Source of the DNA: Neofusicoccum parvum
Taxonomy: Eukaryota; Ascomycota; Dothideomycetes; Botryosphaeriales; Botryosphaeriaceae
Direction of reading: 5' to 3'
DNA: 64,000 nt
NCBI GenBank assembly: GCA_020912385.1
Contig: CP087211.1
Coordinates: forward strand, 558,001 to 622,000
Shown: one piece after another, positions 35,672 to 45,256 of the stretch
Layout of the letters: every line of letters starts with the position of its first letter
How positions within the stretch are numbered: position 1 is the stretch's first letter
The notes under the pieces: model-generated
Databases searched by the model: none
The model's input: only the letters and a program-made list of their open reading frames with translations
What the model was told of the DNA's origin: nothing
Made by a program: the position numbers and the translations under genes

Positions 35672-37021
35672 ATGGCGCCGCCCCGTGATGAGGACCAGCT
35701 CACTCCCCAGAGCAGCCCGGACTCCGGCTTCGGTGCCTTTCACGTGGAGGATATAGCCGCTCCGACCACGAAGACCCAGAAATACGTACCTTCCAAGGGC
35801 CAGGGGCCTCCACCAAAGAAGGACGATGAGTATGGAGTGGACCACAAGATCCCCATTGAGACCCACAGTGAAGACCATCATGTCATCGTGGAGCAGGATA
35901 CTCGCCCTACACTTCTCTGGAGCCGGATCAGACGCATCCACAAGGAGGCCTTCTCCGAGTTTATTGGCACTTTCATTTTGATTATGTTCGGTGACGGTGT
36001 AGTTGCCCAGGTGGTCCTGTCCGGCGGCGAGAAGGGAGACTACCAGTCCATCTCCTGGGGATGGGGGTAAGCAGTTCCATCCATGGTTCATTCCCATCCA
36101 TCCCAACTGACGTCGTGTAGTCTCGGCGTAATGCTCGGTGTATATTGCTCAGGCTACTCAGGGGGTCACATCAACCCAGCCGTGACCTTCGCCAACTGCG
36201 TGTTCCGCAAGTTCCCCTGGAGGAAGTTCCCTATTTACATGGTCGCGCAGGTGCTCGGAGCCATGTGCGCATCCGCCGTTGTCTACGGAAATTACAACTC
36301 CGCCATTGACGCCTACGAAGGTTACGGCGTGCGCACCGTCCCAGGCTACTCAAACACTTCCAGCGCAGGCATTTTCTGCACGTATCCAGCGGAATTCATG
36401 ACCAGGACTGGAATGTTCTTCTCCGAGTTCGTCGCTTCGAGTATTCTAATGCTTGTAATCTTTGCTCTCAAAGACGACGACAACATCGGTGCGGGGCCGT
36501 TGACCCCGCTCGCGCTGTTCTTCCTGATCTTTGGAATCGGTGCTTGCTTGTAGGCTCTACCCACTCCTCACACCTCCTCACTCCCCACAGGGCACAGTAA
36601 CTAACGCGCATCGCAGTGGTTGGGAAACAGGGTAGGCCCACACCTCCTCCCACACCCCAACCCCGTGACTAACCCACCCACCCATGCAGCTACGCCATCA
36701 ACCTCGCCCGTGATTTCGGACCGCGCCTGATGTCCTACATGCTCGGCTACGGCCCCAACGTCTGGCGAGCCGGGCAGTACTACTTCTGGGTACGTCGCGC
36801 CACACCCTCCCACCGCAGCCCCGCTGACGCGCCGCGCCTTACAGATCCCCATGGTCGCGCCCTTCCTGGGCACGACGTTCGGCGGCTTCCTCTACGACCT
36901 CCTGCTCAACGACGGCGACAGCCCGGTCAACACGCCGTGGATCGGGCTGTCGCGGCTGGTGCCGGACGGTCTCAAGAAGCCGCGTCGGCGGCCGTCGGAC
37001 GGCGACGTGAGCCCGGTATAA
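35672..37021 (+). CDS. Aquaglyceroporin (MIP family)
   Basis: Five exons (35672-36066, 36121-36549, 36617-36631, 36690-36789, 36845-37021), including a 15-base microexon, give 371 residues. The first pore motif is GGHINPAVTFANCVF. The second half-helix reads GYAINLARDFGPRL: the usual NPA is replaced by NLA and followed by the RD pair that marks glycerol-permeable channels. Six membrane segments are visible (for example FIGTFILIMFGDGVVAQVVL and VASSILMLVIFALKD). The 90-residue hydrophilic N-terminus and a short C-terminus resemble Fps1/aquaglyceroporin-type fungal channels. It should conduct glycerol across the plasma membrane and so feed the adjacent glycerol kinase. NLA in place of NPA is known in fungal aquaglyceroporins, so I do not treat it as a defect. 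Confidence 0.94.
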
Positions 37022-38351
37022 AAGGGACCGCAAGGGAAACACGGCGACAGAAGTCTTCGGGCACGGCTCTCGCAGGCTGAGACGGCGACCCCCGGCGAGC
37101 GATCGCAGGGAGGCGTAGGAGATGGCTCCGCTGCGCGCCTCAGGTCACGTCGTGCGACTGCGCGACGGCGGCGAAGAGCTGCGTGGAGAAGTGGGGATTC
37201 GGCCGGCGACGAGCTGCGACGGACGGAACATGGATTAACGGATTAACGGATTACTCTTAACGGATTGGGAAGTGGACGGTGTCCGATCGATGTGGGGAAA
37301 CCCTGCAAGTAAGCGCGGAAGACAGGACGAAGCAGGTTCGCATGCGCGCGACGGGAAGTTTCGGTGTCTGGGACGGTTCTCCGCCGCTCCTCCGCATTGC
37401 GCGCCTCGATTTGTGGGGTTCTTCTGTGGGGCGGGTCAGAGCCTTTTTTCGACTTCATCTCTTCCTTTTTTCTTTTTCCTTTGTAGGATGTATCTGCGAT
37501 AAGACTGGGCGGAATCGACTGCCTTGTTCGCAGGTGAATCTGTCTCGAAGTGTTGAGAGCAGGTGCCAGTAGGACGTCGCTGTAGAACCGATCTCGATCA
37601 AGACCGCTGGTATTTCTTGGGCTTTTTCCTGCACTTCTGCTCCGCTGCTCTGCTGCTCAAACGACCGCTTACAGTTGCACAACGGATTTCCGATAAACCG
37701 CCAATGCAGGCAGCGCGCAGTCCAGCACACTGGCCGGAGCACATCCTCTGTTCGTCACAATATCCTAGTGCCCTCGCCGACTATGAACCCTGCTCCTCAA
37801 CCATCGAGCGCCATCCTCCCACTTTCGCCCCAACGCCAATTTCCTACCAAATCGTCACATGATTTTTTCAACACCAAACAAATTCAACTTCCCGCTCACG
37901 TCTACTCAACCCTCGCAAATCGCAAGCACCGAACGCATGCTACCTTAGCCGCACACCACCTACCTTTTTTCAACATGTGCAGCTAGTTGACTAGCAGATA
38001 TGGGCTGCATAGACTCGACCACCGCCATTTCGATTTGTAACAGTATCACGAAATACCGCATGTGTGATTGCGTATTGACCGGGCTGTCAAGGGTCATGCG
38101 ATTCAAAAGCTAAAGTTGGCAGGGTGCAAGCCTCGATAAGTTTTATTCTAGCAGTATAATTTGGATCTGTCGATCAGAGCAGCTCTCAAAAAGAACATAG
38201 CGAGAAGTGAGATTCCGATCGGAAGGGCTTCAGTGGGCAAGTGTTGTCTGTTTCTTTCAGCTACATTAACGTGCTCTTTTCCCTGGCAGCGTCCAACCTC
38301 GAATTTGCTAATCTAAATCTTCTTGTTCCAGCCAACTCCAAAGCTCCTTAA
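37022..38351. other. Gene-free interval with short GGATTAAC repeats
   Basis: 1.3 kb downstream of the channel gene. At 37232-37266 there are three close copies of GGATTAAC or a variant, followed by a fourth imperfect one. No gene supported in the rest; the last few hundred bases probably form the leader of the next gene. Confidence 0.5.
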
Positions 38352-38844
38352 CACCATTCCCTACGTTCGACGAGGGAAAACTCTTTGTCGTTCAACAAAG
38401 ACATCAAGCCCGGTCCCAACCGCCCGTCCAATTCCGGTTATGGCTTTGAACAGCCCACGCCTTCCTTTCAGAAGTCCAACACTCTGGATCTCGCTTCTTT
38501 CCCCTCCCCTCCGCCTCTGTAAGTATCAACCGCGTCCCCATTCCCCACTCTCATCAACACCACGACCCAGTCCACTCACTCACTCACCCAACACGCTCGT
38601 CACGCACAACCCCACCAGCAGCCATCCAGCCCCCCACTCTCGCCCCGCAACCCTCGCCGCCCTCGCCACCGCCGCCGCCGCCGACGACCTCCCCCCGCCC
38701 GCCCGACGCCTCACCCTCCGCCGCAACTACGTCGCCGACCGCCTCCCCGCGCGTTGGTCGCAGGAAAGAGGGAAAGAGATCCCAGTGAATGTGTCCTTGG
38801 TATCCTTGATTGAGAGAACCGCGTGGAGACTTAAGGGGAACTAG
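38352..38844 (+). CDS. Small hypothetical protein (5' end unresolved)
   Basis: Two exons, about 38352-38518 and 38619-38844, join in phase across a 100-nt GTAAGT...CAG intron to about 130 residues. The first part reads NSLSFNKDIKPGPNRPSNSG then GFEQPTPSFQKSNTLDLASF, the second includes TLAALATAAAADDLPPPARR and ends WSQERGKEIPVNVSLVSLIE. The composition is clearly coding-like compared with flanks. An in-frame stop at 38349-38351 means the true start must come from an upstream exon or a junction I cannot place. I do not recognise the family. It converges on the deaminase gene with only about 110 bases between stops. Confidence 0.5.
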
Positions 38845-38951
38845 AAGCTGGGTCTGCGCTTGGCGATTTGCCTCACGGTGTTCCAGAAGCTACGCTCGCA
38901 ACCGGCCAAAGAAAGCAGCCGTCCAACCTTCGCGCCGAGATAAAACGCACC

Positions 38952-40112
38952 TCATCCACACCCTCCAGCCAACCTCCTCAGCAAGAGCACCTCATGCTTC
39001 GTGACATAAAACCCCCCACCACCACCATCTCCATCCCCACCGCGCCTCCCCACCTCTTCCAACTCATCCACCAAATCCCTCACCTTCGCCCCCTCCCACA
39101 CCCCCTCCCCATTCGTCCAAAACACCCGCCTGACGCCGGCACCATGCATGAACGCCACGCACCTGTAGCACGGCCTGGACGCGCGCACGATCCTTCGACC
39201 ATACAACGCCTCCGCCTCCGCGCCCGCCTCCGCGCCCATCTCCGCCCCGCCGCACGTCAGCTCCTCATGCAGCGAGCCCGTCGATAGCTCCTCCTCCTCC
39301 TCCTCCTCCTCCTCCTCCTCCTCCTCCTCCTCCCGGCTCACTACAACGGCGGCAGCCTCCGCCATAACCGCCTTCCGCGCGCGGCGGCCACGCTTGGCAG
39401 ACGAGGAGGGCGGCAGCGACGGATGCAGCGTGGTGTTGCCGAGGCGCGCGACGTACAGGTCCGCGCCGGCGAGGCTGCGGAGCTTCGTGCGGTCCTGGAT
39501 GACGCGGGAGCCACGCCGGGCCTTCGGGGGTCGGACAGCGGCGCCGGGTGTCATGCTAGCGTGCTAGCAAGGCTCAGTCGTGCACGCAGGTAGCCAAACA
39601 GGGAAAAAGGCACTGCAAGCCGAGAGGGCCTTACCACGCGCTCTGCTCGCCGTCCCTTTGCGGCGCGCTCCGTCTCGCGCTCAGGCAGCTCCGCCCCGTC
39701 TTCCGCGCTCTCCGCGCCGCCGCCCCTCCGCTCCGCAGATCCCCCTCCGTTTCCCACGACGCGCAGCCCGGCCGTGCGGTTTTTGGCCCTCCAGGCGCCT
39801 GGCCGCCGCCGCGCCGCCGCGCCGCCTGGCCGCGGCGCAGACGGCCATCATCTCGGCGTGCATGGAGAGGGGGGCGCCGAGCACCGTCTCCTCGACCGGC
39901 GCGGACGCGGGCGGCTGGTCGCGGCCGGGCTTGGGCTTGCGCTTGGGCTTGCGGGCGGGGCGGCCGCCGCTGCCGTCGTAGCCGCGGCGGTGGGCGTTGT
40001 GGCCGGCGCCGAGGACCTTGCCGCCGCGGACGAGGATGCTGCCGTGGCGGTGGTGGAGGGGTGAGAGGGCGGCTTGGGTGAGGCAGAGGGTGAGGTAGTG
40101 GTCGGACTTCAT
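38952..40112 (-). CDS. CMP/dCMP-deaminase-fold protein
   Basis: Zinc-deaminase ligands are split across the gene: SMHAEMMAV (His and catalytic Glu) in the 5' exon and RPCYRCVAFMHGAGVRRVFW (PCxxC) in the 3' exon, separated by a long insert. The N-terminus MKSDHYLTLCLTQAALSPLH and the end DLVDELEEV...FYVTKHEVLLLRR fit a conserved fungal family with such an insert. The 3' exon carries a 15-residue poly-Glu run. I could not connect the exons cleanly: the 5' frame stops at 39681, and a one-frame shift is needed between about 39780 and 39690 before the GTAAGG donor near 39640. A sequencing error in this GC-rich block or an unrecognised intron could explain it. The substrate is unknown; relatives edit or salvage cytosine- or adenine-containing compounds. 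Confidence 0.72.
39288..39333. repeat. CTC trinucleotide microsatellite
   Basis: About 15 uninterrupted CTC units. On the minus strand they lie in frame in the deaminase 3' exon as a poly-Glu run, so slippage would change protein length but not frame. Confidence 0.9.
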
Positions 40113-41561
40113 GGTTGCGAGGTGGGTGGGCGTGTGGGCGGGTTGGGGGTGTTGGTGGTGAGGAGACGCGGGGATTGGGGGTCGTTGGAAGGCTGGAGTG
40201 TTCCTGGGTTCTGTTGAGGTGTAGCGCTGGTGTGGTTGATTGTGCAGGTTGGTGGTTGGGGAAGAGAATGGGACAGAGCCACGGCTTATCGATAACGAAG
40301 GGTCGCTGGTGAGCAATGACGGTGCACTCGCGCAGGGCAAGTGCAAGCCGGGGGTTGGGCCTGCCTTGGAGAGCTGCGTGGTGGGCTGGTGACTCGCACA
40401 CGCCGTGGCCGCCGTCTGGTTGGCTGTATTCCCCGAGTTGACTCAACTGCGCACTGCCACCACGACCCTGCTCGGAGTGGCAACAGTTCTCTAGAAGTCC
40501 ATTACAGGCAGGCTATGCGCGTCTTCGGCCAGGCACACAGCCTCGCTTGCTCTGCCTCTCGCATCCGGAAGCGGTGGGCCCTGCGGCTCTCAGGGTCGAG
40601 GGTTAGGCATTGGCTTGCTGGCGATACGAAGTACGGAACGGCTGCGACGTCGATTCCCGTATCTCGCCAACACGGTACGATGTAAGCTTTCGCTGCTTGT
40701 GCGCAGCGCGCCTGTGTGGCAAAGCGTCGGACGGCTGGCGTCCAATGGGAGCGTGTAAGGAATGCGGCGGATCCCGGGGGAAGCGATGTGACGGTTTAGT
40801 CATGGCGGTAACACAAAGACCAGCGTGGAAGGCCGTGGGACGAGCGTGGAGCGCGTCGGACATTCTAGATCTTACATAAGGCGTGTCATCGGCAGCGGCG
40901 TATCTGAGTGGCCCGTAGTGGGCTCGAAATGCTCCGGTTCCCGCCGCGGTGGCTCGATCACGAGACGGGGGAGCATCCGGGAGCAGGGGTCGCCGGGCGT
41001 CCAACGGCCCGTGGCGCAAAAGCAAACGGCTCGCGGGCCCGGCGCGGGGGGAGTTTGGAGGAGGGAGGAGAGGGTTGGGCTGGCGCCAGCGGTGATGCGA
41101 GATATATACCGGAGCGGCAGCGGGCGTGGCACGCCTGGAAGAGGGTCCCAGGTCAGACCGGGGAAACAGGGGGCCCATGTCGTGTGCTCAGCCCTGTTGC
41201 CGCTGGGGGAGGCGATCCGCAGGCTAAGCGACCAGCGCCCGGGAGCGCCTGCGCCGGCGCCTGCACACCACCATGACGCGGGGCCATGTGCCGCCGTAGA
41301 TCTGGCCGGACGGCCGCCGAACGGGCTGGAGGCAGCCGCTGCCTTCTGTGCGAGCACCTACCACTATTTCTCACGCCATGGTTGCGTGCGCTCTATTGCT
41401 GTCGCCGTCCTGTGATCTGGGGTGATTTTGCAAGCTGTGGCTGTGCGTGGCCATCGTGACTGCCCGAACTTTGGTCGTCCAGCGCGCGGAATGGATATTA
41501 CCTGAGCCATGCTCGGCGGTCTGCTGGCACTCTGCTGGGACTCTCCAAGCCGACCGCCGCC
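40113..41561. other. Gene-free interval
   Basis: Divergent promoter region between the deaminase gene and the bHLH gene. A TATATA motif at 41102-41107 could serve the bHLH gene. Other open frames are GC-driven and show no family. Confidence 0.5.
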
Positions 41562-42779
41562 ATGGACCGCCAGCCCACCGACGACGACGACAACGACAAC
41601 GACCAGTGGCTGCCCGAGACCTGGCCGCCAACCACCTTCCCTCCGCTTCCTCTGCAGTACACCCAAGGCTTCGACGTTGACTTCCGCTGGGGCGCCAATT
41701 GGTTTGACGACCAGCCCGCTGCCGCCGAAGCTACCGAGCCCGTTGCGACCGATCCCTCAGCTCCACAACTCACGACCTGGCCTGCCCTGCAAGACGTTTG
41801 TCCCCACATCCCCGAGCACGCCGTCACCACTGCTGACCGCTGCATGCAGGACTCGCAAATAAGCCCAGCCGTCCCCGACTTCTCTCCCACCACCATCAAC
41901 CCGTCCTCGACCCTCAACCAGCCCGCCACCGCCAGCCCTCTCCAACCGCCGTTCCAGCAATCCGACCCAGCTCCCGAACCCACCGCCTCATCCCCCAAGA
42001 AGCGCAAGAAAAAAGCCCACCACCACCACCACCACCACTCCAGCTCGCCCAGCCCCCCACCCGCAGCCGAGACCCAACGCACCCCCCGCCCACGCAAAGC
42101 CAAAGCTCCCATCCGCCGCCACTCCTCGCAAGCCAGCTCCGCCCCCACCAGCACCACCACCACCACCGCCTCCTCCAGCCAACCCGCCCCGCCCCCCCGC
42201 GCCGCCGCCCCACCCCACAGCAACGCCAGCAGCGCCAGCGCGCCCTCCACCACCCACAACACCCCCGCCTACCACCACCACCGGGTGCCGCACGCCTTCC
42301 CCTCGCGCTCGACCTCGCCCACGCACGGCGGCATCGAGATCGAGTACGGCGAAGCCTCGGCGCGCGTGCCGCACAAGGCCGTCGAGAAGAAGTACCGCGA
42401 GGGCATCAAAGCCATGTTCCGGCGGCTCAGCGCCGCCATCCCGGGGCTGCACGACGACGACCGCCCCGAAGACGTGCCGGCGTTCCTGCTGGAGGAGGGG
42501 GAGCGCGGGGGCAGGGGGGGAGGGGCCGCGGCCAAGGCGCGGTTGACGAAGGCGGGGATTATTCAGCGGGCGATTGAATACATTCGGGAGTTGGAGGGGG
42601 AGAAGAGGGAGGTGGAGGAGGGGTATGAGAGGGTGGTGGGGGAGAATGAGAGGTTGAGGAGGGAGGTGGAGGGGTTGAGGAGGGAGGTGGAGGAGGAGAG
42701 GAGGAGGCAGGGTGGGTTTGGGGGTGGGGGTGGGGGTTTTCCGTATGCGGGCGGGTGGATGGGGGAGGGGTTTGGGTGA
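41562..42779 (+). CDS. bHLH-leucine-zipper transcription factor with SREBP-like basic region
   Basis: Single exon, 405 residues. The first 265 are Pro/Ser/Thr-rich with a poly-His run and a basic KKRKKK patch. The basic helix begins at about 269 with VPHKAVEKKYREGIKAMFRR: the His-Glu-Arg DNA-contact pattern plus Tyr where most bHLH proteins have Arg, a mark of the SREBP class. The loop is unusually long and Gly-rich (about 30 residues), then helix 2 reads TKAGIIQRAIEYIRELEGEK and runs into a heptad-like coiled coil (ENERLRREVEGLRREVEEE). The C-terminal tail is Gly-rich. No membrane segment follows, unlike true SREBP/SrbA precursors, so it should be a soluble nuclear factor. Target genes are unknown. 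Confidence 0.88.
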   Translation: MDRQPTDDDDNDNDQWLPETWPPTTFPPLPLQYTQGFDVDFRWGANWFDDQPAAAEATEPVATDPSAPQLTTWPALQDVCPHIPEHAVTTADRCMQDSQISPAVPDFSPTTINPSSTLNQPATASPLQPPFQQSDPAPEPTASSPKKRKKKAHHHHHHHSSSPSPPPAAETQRTPRPRKAKAPIRRHSSQASSAPTSTTTTTASSSQPAPPPRAAAPPHSNASSASAPSTTHNTPAYHHHRVPHAFPSRSTSPTHGGIEIEYGEASARVPHKAVEKKYREGIKAMFRRLSAAIPGLHDDDRPEDVPAFLLEEGERGGRGGGAAAKARLTKAGIIQRAIEYIRELEGEKREVEEGYERVVGENERLRREVEGLRREVEEERRRQGGFGGGGGGFPYAGGWMGEGFG

Positions 42780-43246
42780 GGTGGGGGAGGTGAGATCTGG
42801 TTTGTCTGATGGAAGATGCGTGGGACGCTTCGCGGTGTTGGCGCGAGAGGGATGAGAGACGATTCTCTTGTGTGGGTAAGTGCCGTTCGGCTTTCTAATG
42901 ATTTTTTGTTCGCGCAGACTGATCACGGCCAAGGACATGGAACAGCGGTACAGTTCCTACAGAGGGTCGATATTCGAATTTGCGACTGTAATATGAGTTG
43001 CGAGTGCACGGAGTCTTGGGAAAGAAAGAAAATTGTCAAATGTAGATGCTCGGAGGGAGCCACGGTAAACGAATGCAGCAGAGGTTGATCTTCGTTATCT
43101 GCAGCTGCAAGATTGGGCGTACTGGATTCAGTCATTTCGGTATAGACAATGCAAGTCGCACGGCACATCACACTGCAATTAGAACAGCAATTGAGAAGAA
43201 AGTCGAAGAATTCATTTGCTCTCTTGGTCCCAGGGGTATCTTTAAT
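42780..43246. other. Spacer between the bHLH gene and the hairpin array
   Basis: 3' flank of the bHLH gene. Nothing recognisable; it is AT-richer than the coding sequence to its left. Confidence 0.4.
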
Positions 43247-43477
43247 GCCTCCTTGCTCACACAACGCCGTAACCCGTCATGCAGAGTACCATAAAAGACG
43301 ACCCAGGGTATCTATGCCTCATTGCTCACATAACGCCCGATCCCAGAAATGCGTTATGCAGAGTACCAAAAAAATTCGTGATGCCTCGTTGCTCACGCAG
43401 CCTCAAAATGCTGCGCAGAGTCCCATCATAGCCTCGTTGCTCACATAACTTGCCCATGCCGAAGTTATGCAGAGTAC
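43247..43477. repeat. Array of four hairpin units with conserved flanks
   Basis: Four units at 43247-43290, 43316-43367, 43383-43423 and 43431-43477. Each starts CCTC.TTGCTCAC and ends GCAGAGT[AC]C, with a short inner inverted repeat that differs between units: ATAACGC/GCGTTAT in unit 2, GCAGC/GCTGC in unit 3, ATAACTT/AAGTTAT in unit 4, and an imperfect pair in unit 1. It lies 65-295 bases past the stop of the indoleamine dioxygenase gene and could be in its 3' untranslated region. Confidence 0.8.
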
Positions 43478-43541
43478 TGTCGTAAAAGGTGAATCGTAAC
43501 GCCGGAAGAAAAGCAAAACCGAAAAGTGTGGGGAAGGAGGT

Positions 43542-45159
43542 TTACGCGGCACCGCGCTCGGAGCAGTACTTCTCAACCTCCTTCGCCAGCGTGTCACGCT
43601 GAGTGAGCACGACTTCCATGATGTCGGCGGTGCCGGACACGCCCTTGCAGAACTCGTAGGCGTCAACCATGTTGGCCATGACCGCCTGCAGTTGGTTCGG
43701 AAGCCACTGAATCCCGGTCAGAATTTTAACCCTGCGATAGTGAGATGGCGTTGGAGCAGGAAGACTTACAGTGACGATAGGGCTGCCGCCAGTAGCCGTG
43801 GGGTGCGAAGTGTTCTTGAGAATGTACTCGCGGGTGAAGCACCAATGGCGCCAGCGGAAGTCACGGACCTGGTCAAGCGCGCGCAGGTACAGCGAAGCCG
43901 ACACCGGGTCAGACAGGGCGTACTCCTTGAGGTTCGCCATCTCCGAGTAGTCCTTGACAGCCTCAAGGAACTCACGGTGGTTACCGGGGCGGTATTGGCG
44001 GAAGTCCTTCAAGATCTCTGTGAGGGGAGTCTCGGGCATGGAGATTTGGAGCAGGTTATCGCAGAGAGGGACCTGAGAGTGTCAGTCATCCAAGCCTTCG
44101 TTGGGGTTGCGTTGCGAAACGAAATCCACTTACCATGCTGTCATTGGCTCCCGATTCGCCACGGAAGGACATGGGCTCATCACTGACACCTTCGTAGATC
44201 ACACCGTTGGGGAACATGCTCTGGGAAGTGATACCAAAGATGAAGGTACGGAAGCTGGTGTAGCCGCTGGGCTTGCTCTTGGCCCACATAGCTGCAGGAG
44301 AATCAGCGTGCATGCTCGATGCTTGGTACATCAAAGAGAACTCACTGTTCATGACCTTGTTAATCTGGTCCAACGCTTTTACGAGATCCGCCATCCCCGC
44401 ATTGAATGCCTCACGTTCCTTGCCAAGGGCACCGTTGAGGGCTTCGACAGCACCAGACACAAGCGCGCCGGAGTTCTTGACCATGGCAATGTGCACGAGC
44501 ACGAAACCGGCCTCGGAAGACGTCGGGTCCAAGCCAAGCTCGAACGCACGAACGAGGCGCAGGTTGTCGTACTCGAGACCCAGTGCCGGGTTCTCCAGAC
44601 GATAGTTGAAGAGTGCGTACGAGCCTGCGTACTCCATGAATGGCATGAACCCCGCGCTGCCAAGGAACGTCAGCATGTGATGCAGTTGTCAGGAAGCATG
44701 GACAAAGACTTACAACTTAGCAACCTTGGTGATGGGAAGGGCGATGTTGCTGGGCAGGGTCTGGCGACCAAGTCCGTAGAGCTCACCGCGCATGAAGCGC
44801 TGATGGCAAGGCTCAAGGAGGTACGCCGAGGCCAGGAAGGAGTAGTCGCGGTACAGTGCATTCATCAAGGGCAAGTTGTCCTTGTACTTCTCAACCGCAT
44901 CCGACAGGTCCGGCAGCTCCTTGTGGACCGTGGGGCCAAGCTGGAAGTCAGCCAGCAGGCCCGGAGCGCCGGAAAGGGTCTTGATGGGCATGCGGGAGAG
45001 GATCGACTCGAGTGCGTCGAAGTCCGCAGGCAGCTTGACAACAGGGTCCTGCCGGGGGAGGAAACCACGCGTGGTGGAAACCATGAAGGACGGCAGGGAG
45101 TTGTCATTGGGCTTGGTGTCCGTCAGGACGTTGAAGCCAAAGCGGGGCGGAGACGACAT
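43542..45159 (-). CDS. BNA2: Indoleamine 2,3-dioxygenase
   Basis: Five exons (45159-44714, 44656-44346, 44291-44134, 44072-43770, 43706-43542) give 460 residues. IDO family landmarks are present in order: LPDLSDAVEKYKDNLPLMNA, PFMEYAGSYALFNYRLENP, FVLVHIAMVKNSGALVSG, RTFIFGITSQSMFPNGVIYE, FRGESGANDSM, and the signature block DFRWRHWCFTREYI followed by NTSHPTATGGSPIV, which holds the proximal heme-ligand region. The enzyme opens the indole ring of L-tryptophan with O2 to N-formylkynurenine, the first step of kynurenine and de novo NAD synthesis, in the cytosol. Fungi often have two or three IDO paralogues, so the BNA2 symbol marks the reaction rather than strict orthology. A short AT motif (GATATAAG on the minus strand, about 95 bases upstream) may be its TATA element. 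Confidence 0.95.
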
Positions 45160-45249
45160 TGTGGCAGTATGATGTCTGGGGCGGGGATGGCGGATTGGGA
45201 GAAATTGAGTGTGGGCGTTGGGGAGCGGAGCAAGCGACGGACGAGCTGC

Positions 45250-45256
45250 TTATATC
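45250..45256 (-). promoter_or_regulatory. TATA-like element of the indoleamine dioxygenase gene
   Basis: GATATAAG on the minus strand about 95 bases before the ATG, within an otherwise GC-rich leader. Position is right for a fungal TATA element; no experimental support. Confidence 0.35.

Noticed and set aside
36690..36789. Loss of the second NPA motif as a sign of a dead aquaporin
   Set aside because: NLARD in place of NPARD is a recognised variant in fungal aquaglyceroporins, and all other pore residues are present.
43247..43477. CRISPR-like array reading of the four repeat units
   Set aside because: Eukaryotic setting, units unequal in length, no uniform spacers, and the variable parts are self-complementary rather than unrelated.
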